Assembly (NCBI GenBank): GCA_018894105.1
Contig: CM032129.1
Coordinates: 28,599,468-28,663,467 of the forward strand
Direction: 5' to 3'
Length of the DNA stretch: 64,000 nucleotides
Origin: Jacaranda mimosifolia
Lineage: Eukaryota; Streptophyta; Magnoliopsida; Lamiales; Bignoniaceae
Made by a program: the position numbers and the translations under genes. Below are positions 49,901-61,692 of the stretch, piece after piece. Under the pieces are notes generated by a model. That model was not told the origin of the DNA. It searched no databases and was given only the letters and a program-made list of their open reading frames with translations. Numbering within the stretch: position 1 is the stretch's first letter; every line of letters starts with the position of its first letter.

Positions 49901-50226
49901 AAAAACGCAAACAAATAAACCAACACAGCACAGAAACTATCAACGAAGAAAATAAAGTAAAAGTTGCTGATTGTAAAATTGCATATACCAAGAAATAGAA
50001 AATTTTCAATGAACTGCAAGTCAAAAAAATTCAACTGGGAAAAAAAAAATTAACGAGAAGAAAACAGATTACTACGTGAAATCCTATACCAGAAGAATTT
50101 TTCGAAAAACCCTAACTGAAATACAAAACAATTCGTTACCTCGGTTTTAATGACACAACCCTGCGAGGGTGCTATGTAATCATTCAAGTCCCCAATTCTT
50201 AGCGTCGCCGAGAATTTATCCGACAT
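46959..50226 (-). CDS. NAR1: NAR1/GOLLUM Fe-S cluster protein, eleven exons
   Basis: Component of the cytosolic iron-sulfur protein assembly pathway, related to Fe-only hydrogenases but not a hydrogenase. Exons, in coding order: 50226-50140, 49763-49681, 49456-49303, 49183-48997, 48920-48794, 48478-48322, 48214-48165, 48081-47910, 47625-47499, 47388-47297, 47111-46959; all GT-AG with matching phases; 462 residues, near the usual ~475. It begins [21 protein letters not shown]-terminal cluster ligands are QGC (residue ~24) and DCLAC...SGC (~52-60). The H-cluster-like part has [28 protein letters not shown] and, near the end, [17 protein letters not shown]. It ends SISSQLQNW; the Trp end matters in the family for cluster-targeting recognition. 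Intron 2 carries a run of 14 or more C. Neighbourhood matches the Arabidopsis order. Confidence 0.93.
49567..49583. repeat. Poly-C tract in intron 2 of NAR1
   Basis: An uninterrupted run of about fifteen C, followed by AAACCCCGGG, lies within the intron between exons 2 and 3. It is by far the longest G/C homopolymer in an AT-rich window. Exact length is uncertain because sequencing of such runs is error-prone. Confidence 0.7.
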
Positions 50227-51505
50227 TATTTTGTGTAATAGAGTATATATAATCGTGTAAATATAAATATAGTTATTCGGTATATAGCTCTCGGATTTGA
50301 AATTCTATTTTCGGAAAGTTACGGAGAGATAAAGAGGTGTTTGCAGAAATTAGGGCTTCAAATTGCGATCTGAGGCGGTGAAGAAGGGGTTATGTTTCCC
50401 TATGCTGCGGATGCACAGCAGAACCACTGGCTATGTGTGTAAGATGTTAAAAAATTGAAGAGTATTTAGAATTTTCAGAAATGGTAAAATAAAATAATAA
50501 AATTATATATATAATATATATTTCTAAAATAAGAAGTCTTAAATTTAGTTTTTGGGCTTGCAAATTACTTCATTTATAGCCATATAAATATAATTATTAT
50601 TTTTAATGTTTTACAAATTGTATGATTAATTTTTTTTTATCTCAATATTTCAAAAGTTTATTTTTTAAATAAAATTCTTATAAATTTTAAAAATATATGG
50701 CAAGAGGCCAAAAGATTTCTTATATCAGCTTGACCAAATATTTAGTTCAACTTATTTTTTCCAAATTTTTTTAAATGTTTATTATTTTCTATTTATTATA
50801 TATATTTTTGTTGTATTATAAGCATCTATCTGCATATGGATTAGCTTATCAGCACACGCATGTCCTAAGTACTTTATTGTATAAAATAAATACAAATATT
50901 TATTCATTTTCTATATAATAATATAATTTTTTAATTATTTTAATACATTTATTTAATTTTTTATATAAGTTAACAAAAAGGTTACGATAACATAATGGTA
51001 TTTTGGCTATAGAGTGATAATAATGGACTATAACGATAATTATTCCATGAATAATTTAAAGTTATAAAAAATAAATTAATAATGAAGGTATTTTAAAAAG
51101 ATAATTTAAAATATTTTATTAAAGGTATAGATACTGCACAATATACTTGAAAAGCTTATTGGATGTAAAATTGGTGACTTTATTGGATATTTGTTTAGTC
51201 AGACCAAGTGATAGTCATAATGAAGTAATAATTATATTTAAATTATAAATTTATATAATTTTATAAACATTAACAAATATAGAAAAAATTCAATAGAAAA
51301 GAAAATTCATAAAAATTTCTTCCAAATATTTACTCATCTTTTAAGTTGTTCTTTTGAAAAAAAATACAACTTTCAACATTAGTTAATTATAAATATATAA
51401 TATAATTAATTATTAATATTAGTACAAGTAAACTTCCATTTCAAGTTTCAAAGTCCAACATATAACATGATGAAACAAAAAATTTCATACGAAATGTCCA
51501 ACATA
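50227..51505. other. NAR1 upstream region and AT-rich spacer
   Basis: 50227-50450 should contain the NAR1 leader and promoter (read on the minus strand). From 50450 the sequence is very AT-rich with many ATATTT words, and I see no gene, no clear inverted repeats and no long tandem repeat. Confidence 0.4.
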
Positions 51506-51513
51506 ATCTAAAG

Positions 51514-52098
51514 TAGGAATGTTAAAATTATTCATTCCCACCAGTACCCGCGGGGAATTTCTCGCAATAGGATGGATACAGGGAGAATTTTCTCCCCGTG
51601 GGGAGAAGGACAATTTTGATCCCCGATTGTTAAACGGGGCGGGGATGGGGATCATAATATTTGTTCCCGCGAGTACCCATTACCCATTTAAATTAATTAA
51701 ATTAATTTTTTCTCTAATAAACTATATATTTTTTTGTAGGAGCCAATCTAAATGGGGAGTTATTAAGAGGAATTGTAATATTTTATTGAAATTTTATTTA
51801 TATATTATTTATCTTTAATATTTTGTTGTAAAATATAATTAAATATTGTGTGTTGTGTACGAAAATCTTTTAATTTTGAAAATAATTTACATTATTGAAA
51901 AAGTTTAATACTTTTTTTTATAAATTTTATAAATATTAATTATATTAAATCCGTGGGGTACCCGTGGGTATTCATCTCCCCATGAGGAAGAAGGGATCGG
52001 TACTTGTCATGGGGACGGGGGCAAGGACGGTGACTATTTTGACTTCCAAGGCGGGGGGCTATCCCTGCCCCCGCCCCCTCCGTCCTATTGACATACTA
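51514..52098. mobile_element. hAT-type MITE with GC-rich ends
   Basis: A 585-base element flanked by the perfect 8-bp direct repeat ATCTAAAG (51506-51513 and 52099-52106). The ends read TAGGAATGTTAAAA and, reverse-complemented, TAGTATGTCAATAGG. Unusual GC-rich arms with GGGGCGGGGATGGGGAT on the left and GGGGACGGGGGCAAGG/CCCGCCCCC on the right enclose an AT-rich core. The 99-codon frame inside (51519-51818) is an artefact of the arms. Confidence 0.85.
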
Positions 52099-52592
52099 AT
52101 CTAAAGGAAAATAACTAACTCAATCGAAAGTATTCAAATATAAGTATTACTTCATTGATTTTTTAAAAAATAAATTCATGTTTCAAATAATTATGTACTC
52201 AAAATTTATAGTCATCATCTTCAAGTCTAAATTTCTCATTATTTCTAATTTTTTGTCTTTTTATTTTTCTACAAATAGATAAATAAATAAAGAAGTGTAT
52301 TGATGGTCTACTGATTGAACTACCACTAATTAAATTGGATTATTGATCCTTTTCTACTAATCAGCCCTTATTCAATTAGTAGGCAGTTTTTTGGACTTCC
52401 TTTTGATCAGATTGAACTCTAATCACGAGTTAGACTGATTCGATCCCATTTTCAAAATCTTAATTTACACCATTTATAGAGTGGGAGGGTTTAAAGTAGT
52501 TATCTATGGTATATTTTTAATTATTGTTGAAATTAATCTTATTTGATAAGATAATGCTAATGCAGTTTTTCTACTACTTTCTAATCTTCTAT

Positions 52593-52599
52593 ACACACA

Positions 52600-52632
<33 letters not shown>
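52593..52632. repeat. Compound microsatellite (CT)n(AT)n
   Basis: A (CT)n run of about nine units is followed directly by an (AT)n run. A nearby direct duplication of ~28 bases (GAAGCCTGATAAATGAAATA near 52681 and GGAGCCTGATAAATGAAATA near 52708) lies downstream. Confidence 0.7.
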
Positions 52633-52633
<1 letters not shown>

Positions 52634-52855
52634 TATCTTTATCTTATTATTTTTCAATATCATATTTACTTTTATGGATGGAAGCCTGATAAATGAAATA
52701 TGAGATGGGAGCCTGATAAATGAAATATGAGCCCGGTAGTGTAGCACAATTTTGAGGATGAGCCATCCCTCCATTTTGAAGGGACAAACCATCCAAAATA
52801 TCTTGTTGCAAAGGATGAGGATAAAATGACTGTTTTCTCCTCCATTAGAGAGAAT

Positions 52856-53408
52856 TAGGGATGTAAATGAGTCTAACTCGATGAGCCTGCTTTTAGGATG
52901 CGAGCTTGAGCCCTTGAGCTTGAACTAAGAAAAAAGAGCTTGAGCTCCAACTCGTGAGCTTGAAATCGAGCTCGACTCACCAAAAAATTCTAAATCAAAT
53001 AAAAATGTTCAATTATTAATATATTATAATTTTTTAATAATAATTTATAAAATAATTTAAATTATAATATATACTATGATAATTACTATAATTATTTAAA
53101 TTATAAAATATTATAAGTATTAATAAAATATAAAGTTATTAATATATTATAATTATTTAATAATATATAATACATATTTAAAAAATTAGAAAAAAGTAAA
53201 TTATTAATATATATATATATATATTAGTTATTTAATTAATATATAAAAATATTTTAAAATAGGAAAAAGCTCATGAGACGGCTCATGAGCTTTCGAATAA
53301 CTAAAGTAAAGTTCGATCTCAGCTCATGTTAAAGTTCGAGCTCTAGTCGAGCTATAATCGAGCCAACTCACGAACCTCACGAGTTGACTCAACTCATCTT
53401 ACAACCTA
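52856..53408. mobile_element. hAT-type MITE with GAGCTC-rich arms
   Basis: A 553-base element. The ends TAGGGATGTAAATGAG and, reverse-complemented, TAGGTTGTAAGATGAG form a 16-bp inverted repeat. The flanks are GAGAGAAT (52848-52855) and GATAGAAT (53409-53416), an 8-bp duplication with one difference. The arms are rich in GAGCTTGAGC/GCTCGAACT words and the core is AT-rich. Non-coding. Confidence 0.78.
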
Positions 53409-53416
53409 GATAGAAT

Positions 53417-54576
53417 TTGGCTCAAAGCAGTCTATGTATTTCTTCTTTGTTTCTTCTTCTTCTTTTTTTTTTTTTTAAAAAAATATTTTTGGATTGTGAA
53501 TTGTTTTTAATGTTAGCTGTGAATTAATTTAAATTATGTCTAAAATTGTTTTTGATTGTTTTAAAATAATATTTAGAACAATATTGAATTTAAGTAATTA
53601 GGTTGGAGAATATATTATAAAGAAAATTATATTTGGTATTTCTTTTTGAAAAAAATAAATTTTATTATAAAAATAATTTTATACAAATTTAGCTCTGATT
53701 AATAATATCATATTAAAATTTTATTATGATTATAATATATTTTTATACCAATATATTAGTTAAATAAAATATATTTATATTAAAAATAATTGATAGATAA
53801 AAATATATATAATTGTAATTGAGGTGATAATATTGATAATTATTTATTATTCTATTTAATATATATCACATAACGTTTTTAGTAAAACACATATTTTTGA
53901 ATTACATACATTTAATATGTATTTATAAAAGTAAAATAAAAAACTAAAACATGAATTAAAATAGATGATGTAAGATGCGTCGATCTCTATTTTTTTATTG
54001 AATTCAAAATATTTATGACTCAAATATTAATTATAAAAACATCAACTAATGACACTTTTACTTGGTGATATGGTACGTAAAGTGATGGAATGAAATGAGA
54101 GACGAAAAGTAGGATTATAATAATTTTATCATTTTTTATTTATATTTACTTTATGGGATGATGTGAATGATAAAAGTGGATAAATATATTAATTATTTAT
54201 TTTGATATATGATAATATTAGGATAATATTAAAAAAAAACTAAAATAATTTATAATTAAAAAGAGAAAAATAGAAATGTAAAAAGTTTGAAACTATAGGC
54301 TTATTTGTTTATGCATTAGAGCATTTTGCCAAAATATTTTGGCAAAATGATTTTTGGGAAGTGAGGTTAGGAAGTGTGATAGTTTTTGTGTTTTGGGTGG
54401 TAGGTGAAAAATGAAATAAGAGAAAATTATTTGTTTATTTGTGTTTTGAGAGGGAATAAGATGTCACATCAATAATTTTTTTGTTGGGTTGACAGGGTGA
54501 AATTGATATTTTAAAATTATTTATGTATGTTTATATATAAATTAGGTAGGGGGAACAAAAAATAAGAAGGCTAGAT
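53417..54576. other. AT-rich spacer
   Basis: Very AT-rich sequence with a poly-T/poly-A block near 53464-53483. At 54300-54500 there is a segment with words like TTTTGCCAAAATATTTTGGC (a perfect short palindrome near 54330-54346) and GTTTTGAGAGGGAATAAG that looks like part of an old MITE. No gene. Confidence 0.4.
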
Positions 54577-55040
54577 TAGGGGAGCAATCGAGCCGAGCCG
54601 AGCTGAGCTTGAGCCTAATATATATATATTTCGAGCTCAAGCTCAACGAGCCTAAAATTTTAAGCTCGAGCTCGACTTTGCTCGGCTCGAATTGACAAAT
54701 AAATTGCAAAAAACTGCAGGCTCAAGCTCGAGCTCGAACTCGAAACAAAAAAATAGTAATATAATACATATTAATAAAATAAAAAATAATATTTAATTAT
54801 ATACTGGCACACGGGCCATGAATGTTTTTATTTTTTATTTTTATACACATGCACATCAAGAGTCCGTTCGAGCTTGAACTCTTGACCTGCCACATTATGT
54901 GGTCTCTATACTGTTGGGCCGCAGGCCACTCGGCACTCATGAGCCATGAGTTTAGATATGGACGGCTCAAGATTGGCTCAAATTAAAGTTTGAACTCGAT
55001 TCAGCTCAATTCGAGCTTGCGCTCGACTCATCTGCACCTA
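54577..55040. mobile_element. MITE related to 52856-53408, with nested SINE-like copy
   Basis: The ends TAGGGGAGCAATCGAG and, reverse-complemented, TAGGTGCAGATGAGTCGAG form an imperfect inverted repeat, with GAGCTCGAGCTCG-rich arms as in the element at 52856. No clear 8-bp target duplication (GGCTAGAT against GAAACTAG). A SINE-like segment at 54830-54935 sits inside. Confidence 0.55.
54830..54935 (-). mobile_element. SINE-like copy inside a MITE
   Basis: On the minus strand: GCGGCCCAACAGTATAG (A-box-like), CACATAATGTGGCAGGTCAA, then AGAGTTCAAGCTCGAACGG (B-box-like), then GATGTGCATGTGTATAA and a T/A-rich tail. The same order of words as in the copy at 13321-13425. Confidence 0.45.
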
Positions 55041-55373
55041 GAAACTAGACATTGAAGAATGGGTAGGAAATAAATTGTGAGGGTATTTTGGGCTTTTTTA
55101 GATATATTTTGGATAGTAAAATTGAAGAATGTGACGAGTTATTTGTTTGTATTTTGAGAGCTAGAAAAATATTTTGAAAATTTACAAAGTAAATGTTAGA
55201 AGGATTGTCCCATACTCCCATGCCCATCATGTCGCGAATATACAAATTGATGAAATAAAATACATAATAAAATATCAATTTAAATAAAAGATTACAACAT
55301 ACATTTATTGTACATCCAAAACATACATGAACCAGAATTAATGCACACCTTTCTTGTTCAGGAGACCTAATTT

Positions 55374-57029
55374 TTAATTAATTACCATATTCTTCCATTG
55401 CTCTTTCTTTTGTTCCTCCCCATACAAACGGAAGAGACTAAAGCTCGAAATAGCCGAGAGGACCACCATGGACAGGCTCACAAGCAGCGCGGCCGCGATG
55501 CCCTCCCCAACTTGGGTGCAGAATTTCCCGTACATATTGCAAATCTGCATCCACTGCTGTGCTGGCTGCCCCAACTTGGCCAACGCTGCCGACTGGGCCG
55601 CGGCTGCCGCTGCGGCGAAAGTCAAGTATGCCATTACCTGAATTGAGCAAGTCAGCACAAGAACATGTTAAAGCATTGTCAATATTATTGGGTGATAGAA
55701 TGTTTGAAGTTATGTCTAATATATCCTTTGAAAATTTTCACTAGAAAAACAAAAATAACGTGTCAGTTATAATTGATTTAAATTCTCTATTTCATTATAT
55801 TTTCATATTATAGTTTATTGCATGGATACACATCAAGTGAATCAAATATTTTTTTATAAAATAATTAATTTGAAATCAAATATACTTGACATGTATTCAG
55901 TAAATTGAAATAGAAAATAAAACACAAAATAAAATGAAATATTAAAATAACTTAGAGCCCTACATGAGAAAATTGTAAAGCATACTTTTAGGTTATGTGA
56001 CTAACATTGAGCCCAAGTGGGCTTTGTTAGTTTCTTCTTCTAGCTTTTGCCTAGCTTTGGTGAGTAATAATGTAAGTAGAGGGAAATGCTTGGATATCTA
56101 TTGTTGATTGATTGCGTAGAGCCTAAGATAGTATAGAATTAAGAAAATAAAATGATTTTCTTTTTTTTATTAATCCAATTTAGTGATTTCTTTCTTTCAT
56201 GGTAAACTATCACTTTAAATCTTCTATTCCATTTTCTATTTCATCTCATATTCCAACCTGCTGTACTTATGCCAAGTGTATATGATTTTTAATCAAATAT
56301 TTTTATAAGAAAATATTTAATACACATATTATATATTCATGAAATGAAATAAAAGATGAAATAGATGATAAAATTATGGACCAAAGAGAGAAAGGGTTCA
56401 GCTCGTAGTTTCAAATTTTTACAATATTGACAATATTAGACTCATTACTAGCTAGTTGCATGAATGAATGAGAATTGTAAAGTCATGGACACAAACACAA
56501 AAGAGAAAAAGGCCATAAATGTCAGCAGAAAGAAAGCCATGCATACCTGATCACCAGAGAAAATGGCCCAAGCCAAGGGCTTGTTGAACAGCACACTTCC
56601 TCTGATCACACTCAGAACACACCTCAAAACTTGGACCAGTGAATAGGCAGCAGCCAGCCCATTTGCTATTACCAAGAAACTGCAAAAATTTTCAAAGAAA
56701 ACAAAATTAATCCAAGAATTAGCTAAAAAAAACATTAAAAATGAGTTGAAATTATCAACTAGAAGAAGCATATATATATATATATATATATATGTAAGAA
56801 CTCACATAAGGGCTTTCATGTCTGTAAACTTGGCCCTTTTCTGAACTGTGAAAACTTCCTTAACCTGAGTATCAAACCCTATTAGAGCAGCAGAAAGAAT
56901 GGCCAAACCAGAGATAACACACCTCAATACAAGTTCTGCAAGCCTCACTCTCCTATCAATCACAGTCAAATTGGTCCCATGGTACACAGGAACATTGCCT
57001 GGACTCACACCCACCCCAAGATAACTCAT
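55374..57029 (-). CDS. CASP-like membrane protein (2B type), three exons
   Basis: Model: exons 57029-56806, 56679-56547, 55637-55374, GT-AG and in phase; 206 residues. Four hydrophobic segments as in the CASP/MARVEL family: ~residues 30-50 ([20 protein letters not shown]), 73-97 ([19 protein letters not shown]), 120-145 ([19 protein letters not shown]) and 168-195 ([20 protein letters not shown]). TM1 has the Arg and TM3 the Asp (GDQV) typical of the family. It begins [20 protein letters not shown], characteristic of the CASP-like 2B subgroup (Arabidopsis At4g16442/At2g35760 in my memory). CASPs build membrane scaffolds that direct Casparian-strip lignin; roles of CASP-like members are mostly open. 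Frames at 56448 and 55398 are intron read-through or shadows. Confidence 0.88.
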
Positions 57030-57162
57030 GCTTACACTTAATTCCTAGTACCAAGCTAATTTGAACCTAGTTAAGGATAGACAAAAAGACACACACAAAA
57101 AGAGCCAAGAATGTTATAAGTCCCAAACACAATGTGTTCACCTACTTACCTACATCCTGCTA

Positions 57163-57171
57163 CTTATATAG
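57163..57171 (-). promoter_or_regulatory. TATA box of the CASP-like gene
   Basis: Read on the minus strand this is CTATATAAG, about 135 bases upstream of the ATG at 57029, giving a leader of about 100 bases that is A/C-rich. Motif and position only. Confidence 0.5.
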
Positions 57172-58738
57172 ACTTGACAAAAATATTAATTTCCATTTCT
57201 TTATTCCAAAGATTTAATGTGCCCCACTATGCTTGTCTTGGGGAAAAGTTTTAAATTCCAGATATTGGGTGGTGGAGCTTTCTTGAAAGGGATATGTGAC
57301 TGCCAAGTTTCTTGGCCAAGAAGAGGACTCATCATATTAAAAGAGGAGAAAATTTTAATTATATATTTAAGAGAAGGCTATTAATATTTTGAAGAATTTA
57401 ACTTTGTCCCATTCAATTAATAAGAAATATACATTATAATTTGATTTTACCTATTTTTTTCCAAAAGATTAGTAAAATTATTATTTGAATTTAATATAAT
57501 TAAATATAAAACAACATAGTTGAATTTTGTAATTTGATTATTAATAAAAATAATTTTTACTTAATAAATTGAGTAGATAATAATAATAAAAAACAGTGTA
57601 AAAACAATAGTTCTAAATCTTAGGCATATGAGAATATAGACGTGCATAGCTGGCCTGGTCACCAACTTTCTTAGTCTTTTTAATAGACATTATTTTATTT
57701 ATTTAATTTTGTGAAAATTTGTGTTTTTGACAAATCGTGTTCTGGTTTGGTCACTTTGACACTTTTTGCATCAAGGTATTTTGCCAAATTTCTTAAAAGG
57801 AGATATTGTAGTACCCTCTTTGAGCTTTTAAAAATACACTAATTTTAATAATGTATTAGCTATTATAATTAATAGTAAAAATAATTTATTCAATCGAAAT
57901 TAGTATTTTATATGGTAAGCTAAGCATAAAATTCAACCATGTCATCTTAAAGTTGTTTTACTTTAACTTAGTTGCTTACTTGGTTTATATTAATGCAAAT
58001 AAAAACTTAAAGTTTCAATATTTTTTCAAATATATGAAATATACAAGTAAACTTTGAAATACAAATTATATTTTCTTAATTTAATGTGCAAAATATATAT
58101 TCTCAAAATTCTTATTTTTTATTATACATGTAAGTACACATATTTAGGATTCGTTAGGATTCTAACTCTAAACTCTATAAGTATATGACATGTCGAATGC
58201 TCAATATATATTTATTTTATTGGGGAAAAAAGATTGAAACTTACCTTTAGAGGGTGATTGGTATTTATAAATGGATTGGGATATTTATTTCCAACTTTAT
58301 TCTGAATTTTATATTTAGTATAATTAAAACCGAACTCCAAAAAATAGGATCAACCTTATCACTTCGGCATCCCTCATGGATTTGTCGAAAACCAAATTTT
58401 GTCATATTTAAATATAAATATATATTACTAAATTAAATAATTTTTATATTACAAGCACATCGCATATTATTATCAGATATATTAAATGTGTACAAAATTT
58501 GCATATAATAAACACACACACACACACACATATGTATGTATTTTTTATTTTAATTATTTTTAACATTATGAATACTATATGAAATATGTACAATTATATT
58601 CATATATATATATGTGCATCCATACAGACGTATACAATATAAAATAATTTAATGACATCAAATTTATTTTTAATTGTAATTAATATATACAATACACTAA
58701 ATATAGCAAGGCATTCATGTGCTTATAAATATAGCATA
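57172..58738. other. CASP-like upstream region and AT-rich spacer
   Basis: The near part should carry the promoter of the CASP-like gene. Beyond 57400 it is AT-rich. A segment at 58130-58200 (TTTAGGATTCGTTAGGATTC) recalls the SINE-like family, and a (CA)n tract lies at 58511-58530. No gene is supported; the frame at 58254 is weak. Confidence 0.4.
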
Positions 58739-60720
58739 TGTAACAACCATAAATTTTGGTATTTTGAAAAAATAAGGATTTAGAAATTAAGATATTGATT
58801 GATCGGATTTTAAGGCTCGAAAAATAAATAAAAAGGACTTGATTGCAAAAGTTTCGAAAGTTTAGGGGGTAATGTAAGCAGAATAAAAGTTTAAGGACTT
58901 CGAAATAATTAAATTTGGATTTGATTGCCCAATAATGGAAATGTTAGAGATCAAAGTGTGAGAAATAGGAATTAAAGGACTAAATTGAAGACTGAGGACC
59001 AAAATGAAGGCAGTTAAAGAATTTTGGGGTGAAAAGTAGGACGGTCAGAAAGTTTGGGGCCGAATTGAAGATGCTGGAAAATACATTTATATATATAGGA
59101 TTGAGGACAAAATTTCCTCAGATTCTCAAGAAACACCCAAAATTCACCCTAATGGCAAATTGCCGAAAAACGGCCGTAAAGCTTGAAAGTGAACCGATAG
59201 AAAAACTTCCCTCAGCTCAAGGATCACTCCCATACCAAACTTTATCCAAAACAACCGACGAAATCGCTAGAAAATAGGGGCCAACAACGGAGCTCGGCGA
59301 GCGAGGGGTGGCAGTTCTGCCATTTTCGGCAGCATAAAGTGGTCATGTTTTAGTGGGTTTTGATCGCAAGGAGGTGGGTAGGCTGGTGGTAGAGTTAATT
59401 TGGTGTTTTGGTGGGCAGAAACGGAGAATTGAAAGTGGCGGAGGATGGCGGTGGGTTAGGGCTAGCCGCGGCTTCGAACGGCCAATTGGCCAGTCTATCG
59501 TCGTCAGAATCAAAAAATGGTTGGGGCATTTTGCTCCTGGCAACAAGGCATGCCTGCTGGTGGTGGCAGTCTTCATCGCCGGCGGCGGTGCGTGATAGTG
59601 GTGTTCAGGCAGTTTGCGCAGAATTGGATTCTAGACGCATTTGGGCTATTTTCAGCTTGAACTTCGATATTGATTCAACCCAATTTGGGTATATTTTAAT
59701 AATCAAATTTTAATTTGATTAAATTATCGAATGTAATTGAATTTTTGGATGAAGTTGATTGTAACCTGAATTAAGATTGTTAAACCACAATTTAGCCTAA
59801 GGTTATAGACTAATCTTGTAATTAATAAAGAATTGAATTTAATCGACTCGAATGAATTATTAGATTGTTGTTGAGACCTTAAACAAGATTTTAACAATTA
59901 GTTTATTGGCTTGTCGAGTTAAGGACTATGATAGGTGATTACCTTACACGGTTGAGTATAACATGGGAATTTGAGAATTATGATTGAATAGTTAGAGTAA
60001 TTGAGGAACTTAATAAGGATATTTAAGTGCATTAAGAAATATGATTCAGAAATCATAGTTAACGTTGGGTTTAGGTTATGTACCCCGAACTTTAAATCAA
60101 TTGGGAAACAAGGTCATGGACTGTTTAAATATCTAAAAATTATCAGGACAATGATGAAATACCTTTAAGTTTAATAATGACTTTCGTTATATTTATAGTT
60201 AAGATTCAGAAGGTTTGATTGTGAACTTATTCTTTTGGTAGGTGACGAAGTAGTAGGTCCTACAGACCAGTAGACTGCCGATTGTGGTTGCATTCTGAGG
60301 GTTGGTATTGATTTGATTATCCTATTCCATTCATTATTGATACCCCTGTGAGGGATCTGCTAATTGGTTATCGTTTGTATGAGCTTATTCCGTATCTAAC
60401 GTTGAACCCGTTAGGTTTTGTTGATTTGATATATGTCTTTATTAATGTTGCTTGATTATCGAACCCTGTGAGTTTCTCCTGAATTTGAAACTATTTGGTA
60501 TTTTTCGTATTTTCCTGAAAATAATTGTTTTTCAATCGAACTTTGTGAATTGCTCTGATACTAGTTAGTTTCTTATAAACATGTTGTTTGTTCAAATGTA
60601 TCGTTGATCACTTTGTTGGCAAAATTCTTAAATTGTTTTGCCCTATTGGCAATTGAATGTTGAAAATCTTAACCATTTTAGATATCTTATTCGGTCAATA
60701 CTGTAAAATATGTGCCGGGC

Positions 60721-60847
60721 AGAGCAAAGAGCCACACTAGTTGATAGAGCATGTCCAGTGGGGGCGCCTCTTGAATCTGTTACAGAGCAAAGGGCCACAC
60801 TAGTTGACAGGGCATGTCCAGTGTGAGCTCCTCTTGAGTCTATTCCC
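60721..60847. repeat. 63-bp tandem duplication inside the solo LTR
   Basis: Two adjacent copies start AGAGCAAAG(A/G)GCCACACTAG at 60721 and 60784, each with CATGTCCAGTG and CTCCTCTTGA or CGCCTCTTGA. The difference is a handful of substitutions. Probably an LTR-internal repeat. Confidence 0.85.
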
Positions 60848-61692
60848 GTTAGCACCTCTGGATTTCAGTACTAGACCTCTTCCAGACTTTATTTGGTTAT
60901 ACTCGTGTTTATTGCTTTAAAGGTTAAATTCTTATATGTTGGCATTATATCTTTTCAACCCATGGGATGCCATGGGTAGTTTTCACCCAAAGGGATGCCA
61001 CGGGGGGTTTAGGCCCAGGGACTAGGTTTGGAAGACAGCCGAGCGGAACGGACCGACGGACATAGGTCTTACGGCTAGTACCCACCTACAATCTTGACTT
61101 ACAGGTAGCCAGAGGTAGCAAACTGTGAGTGACGGGATCTGACATGTGACCGGCCATGCCATATAATCAAGTTTTTACCCGCCGAGCTGAGTGCTCAAGC
61201 AATGGAGTGATAAGAAAATTTTATTTATACAGTACCGATGCTCGGTACTTGCAATTATAATTTGATTTAGGAGTAATAAGGTTGGAATGACCAACAATCT
61301 ATCAAGTTCGATATCATGTATGTCATGTACTCTATTGATCATGTTAAAAATTCTTGCTTATTATCGAATTTTATTGTTGATTGTTGTATCTCAATAGTTT
61401 TCCTTCTCATCTTATCATTTTCTTCTCCCTCACTAAGTCTTTTGGACTTATCCTCGTTTATTTTGATTTCACAAACAGGGATTAAGTGAAGGATTGGACT
61501 CCAGGCAAGACATGAATATTTTGTAATAGATCAAGCATTGAATATATATATGGAAATTATCTGATTGCTAAGTATGGACTTGAGACACTGTGATATATCT
61601 TGTTGATGTAGTCGACTTAAGGAATGTAAATATTTTGTTATGTAAGAATGTGAATCATGACATTTACTTAGTAGGTTGATAAGTCTGTTAAG

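Noticed and set aside
51519..51818. 99-codon frame
   Set aside because: It lies inside a MITE with clear ends and target duplications; the GC-rich arm keeps the frame open by chance.
56448..56771. 107-residue frame on the minus strand
   Set aside because: It is exon 2 of the CASP-like gene with intron read-through on both sides.
59029..59713. Overlapping open frames on both strands, rich in Gly and Arg
   Set aside because: They lie inside the solo LTR; no gag, protease or other domain.
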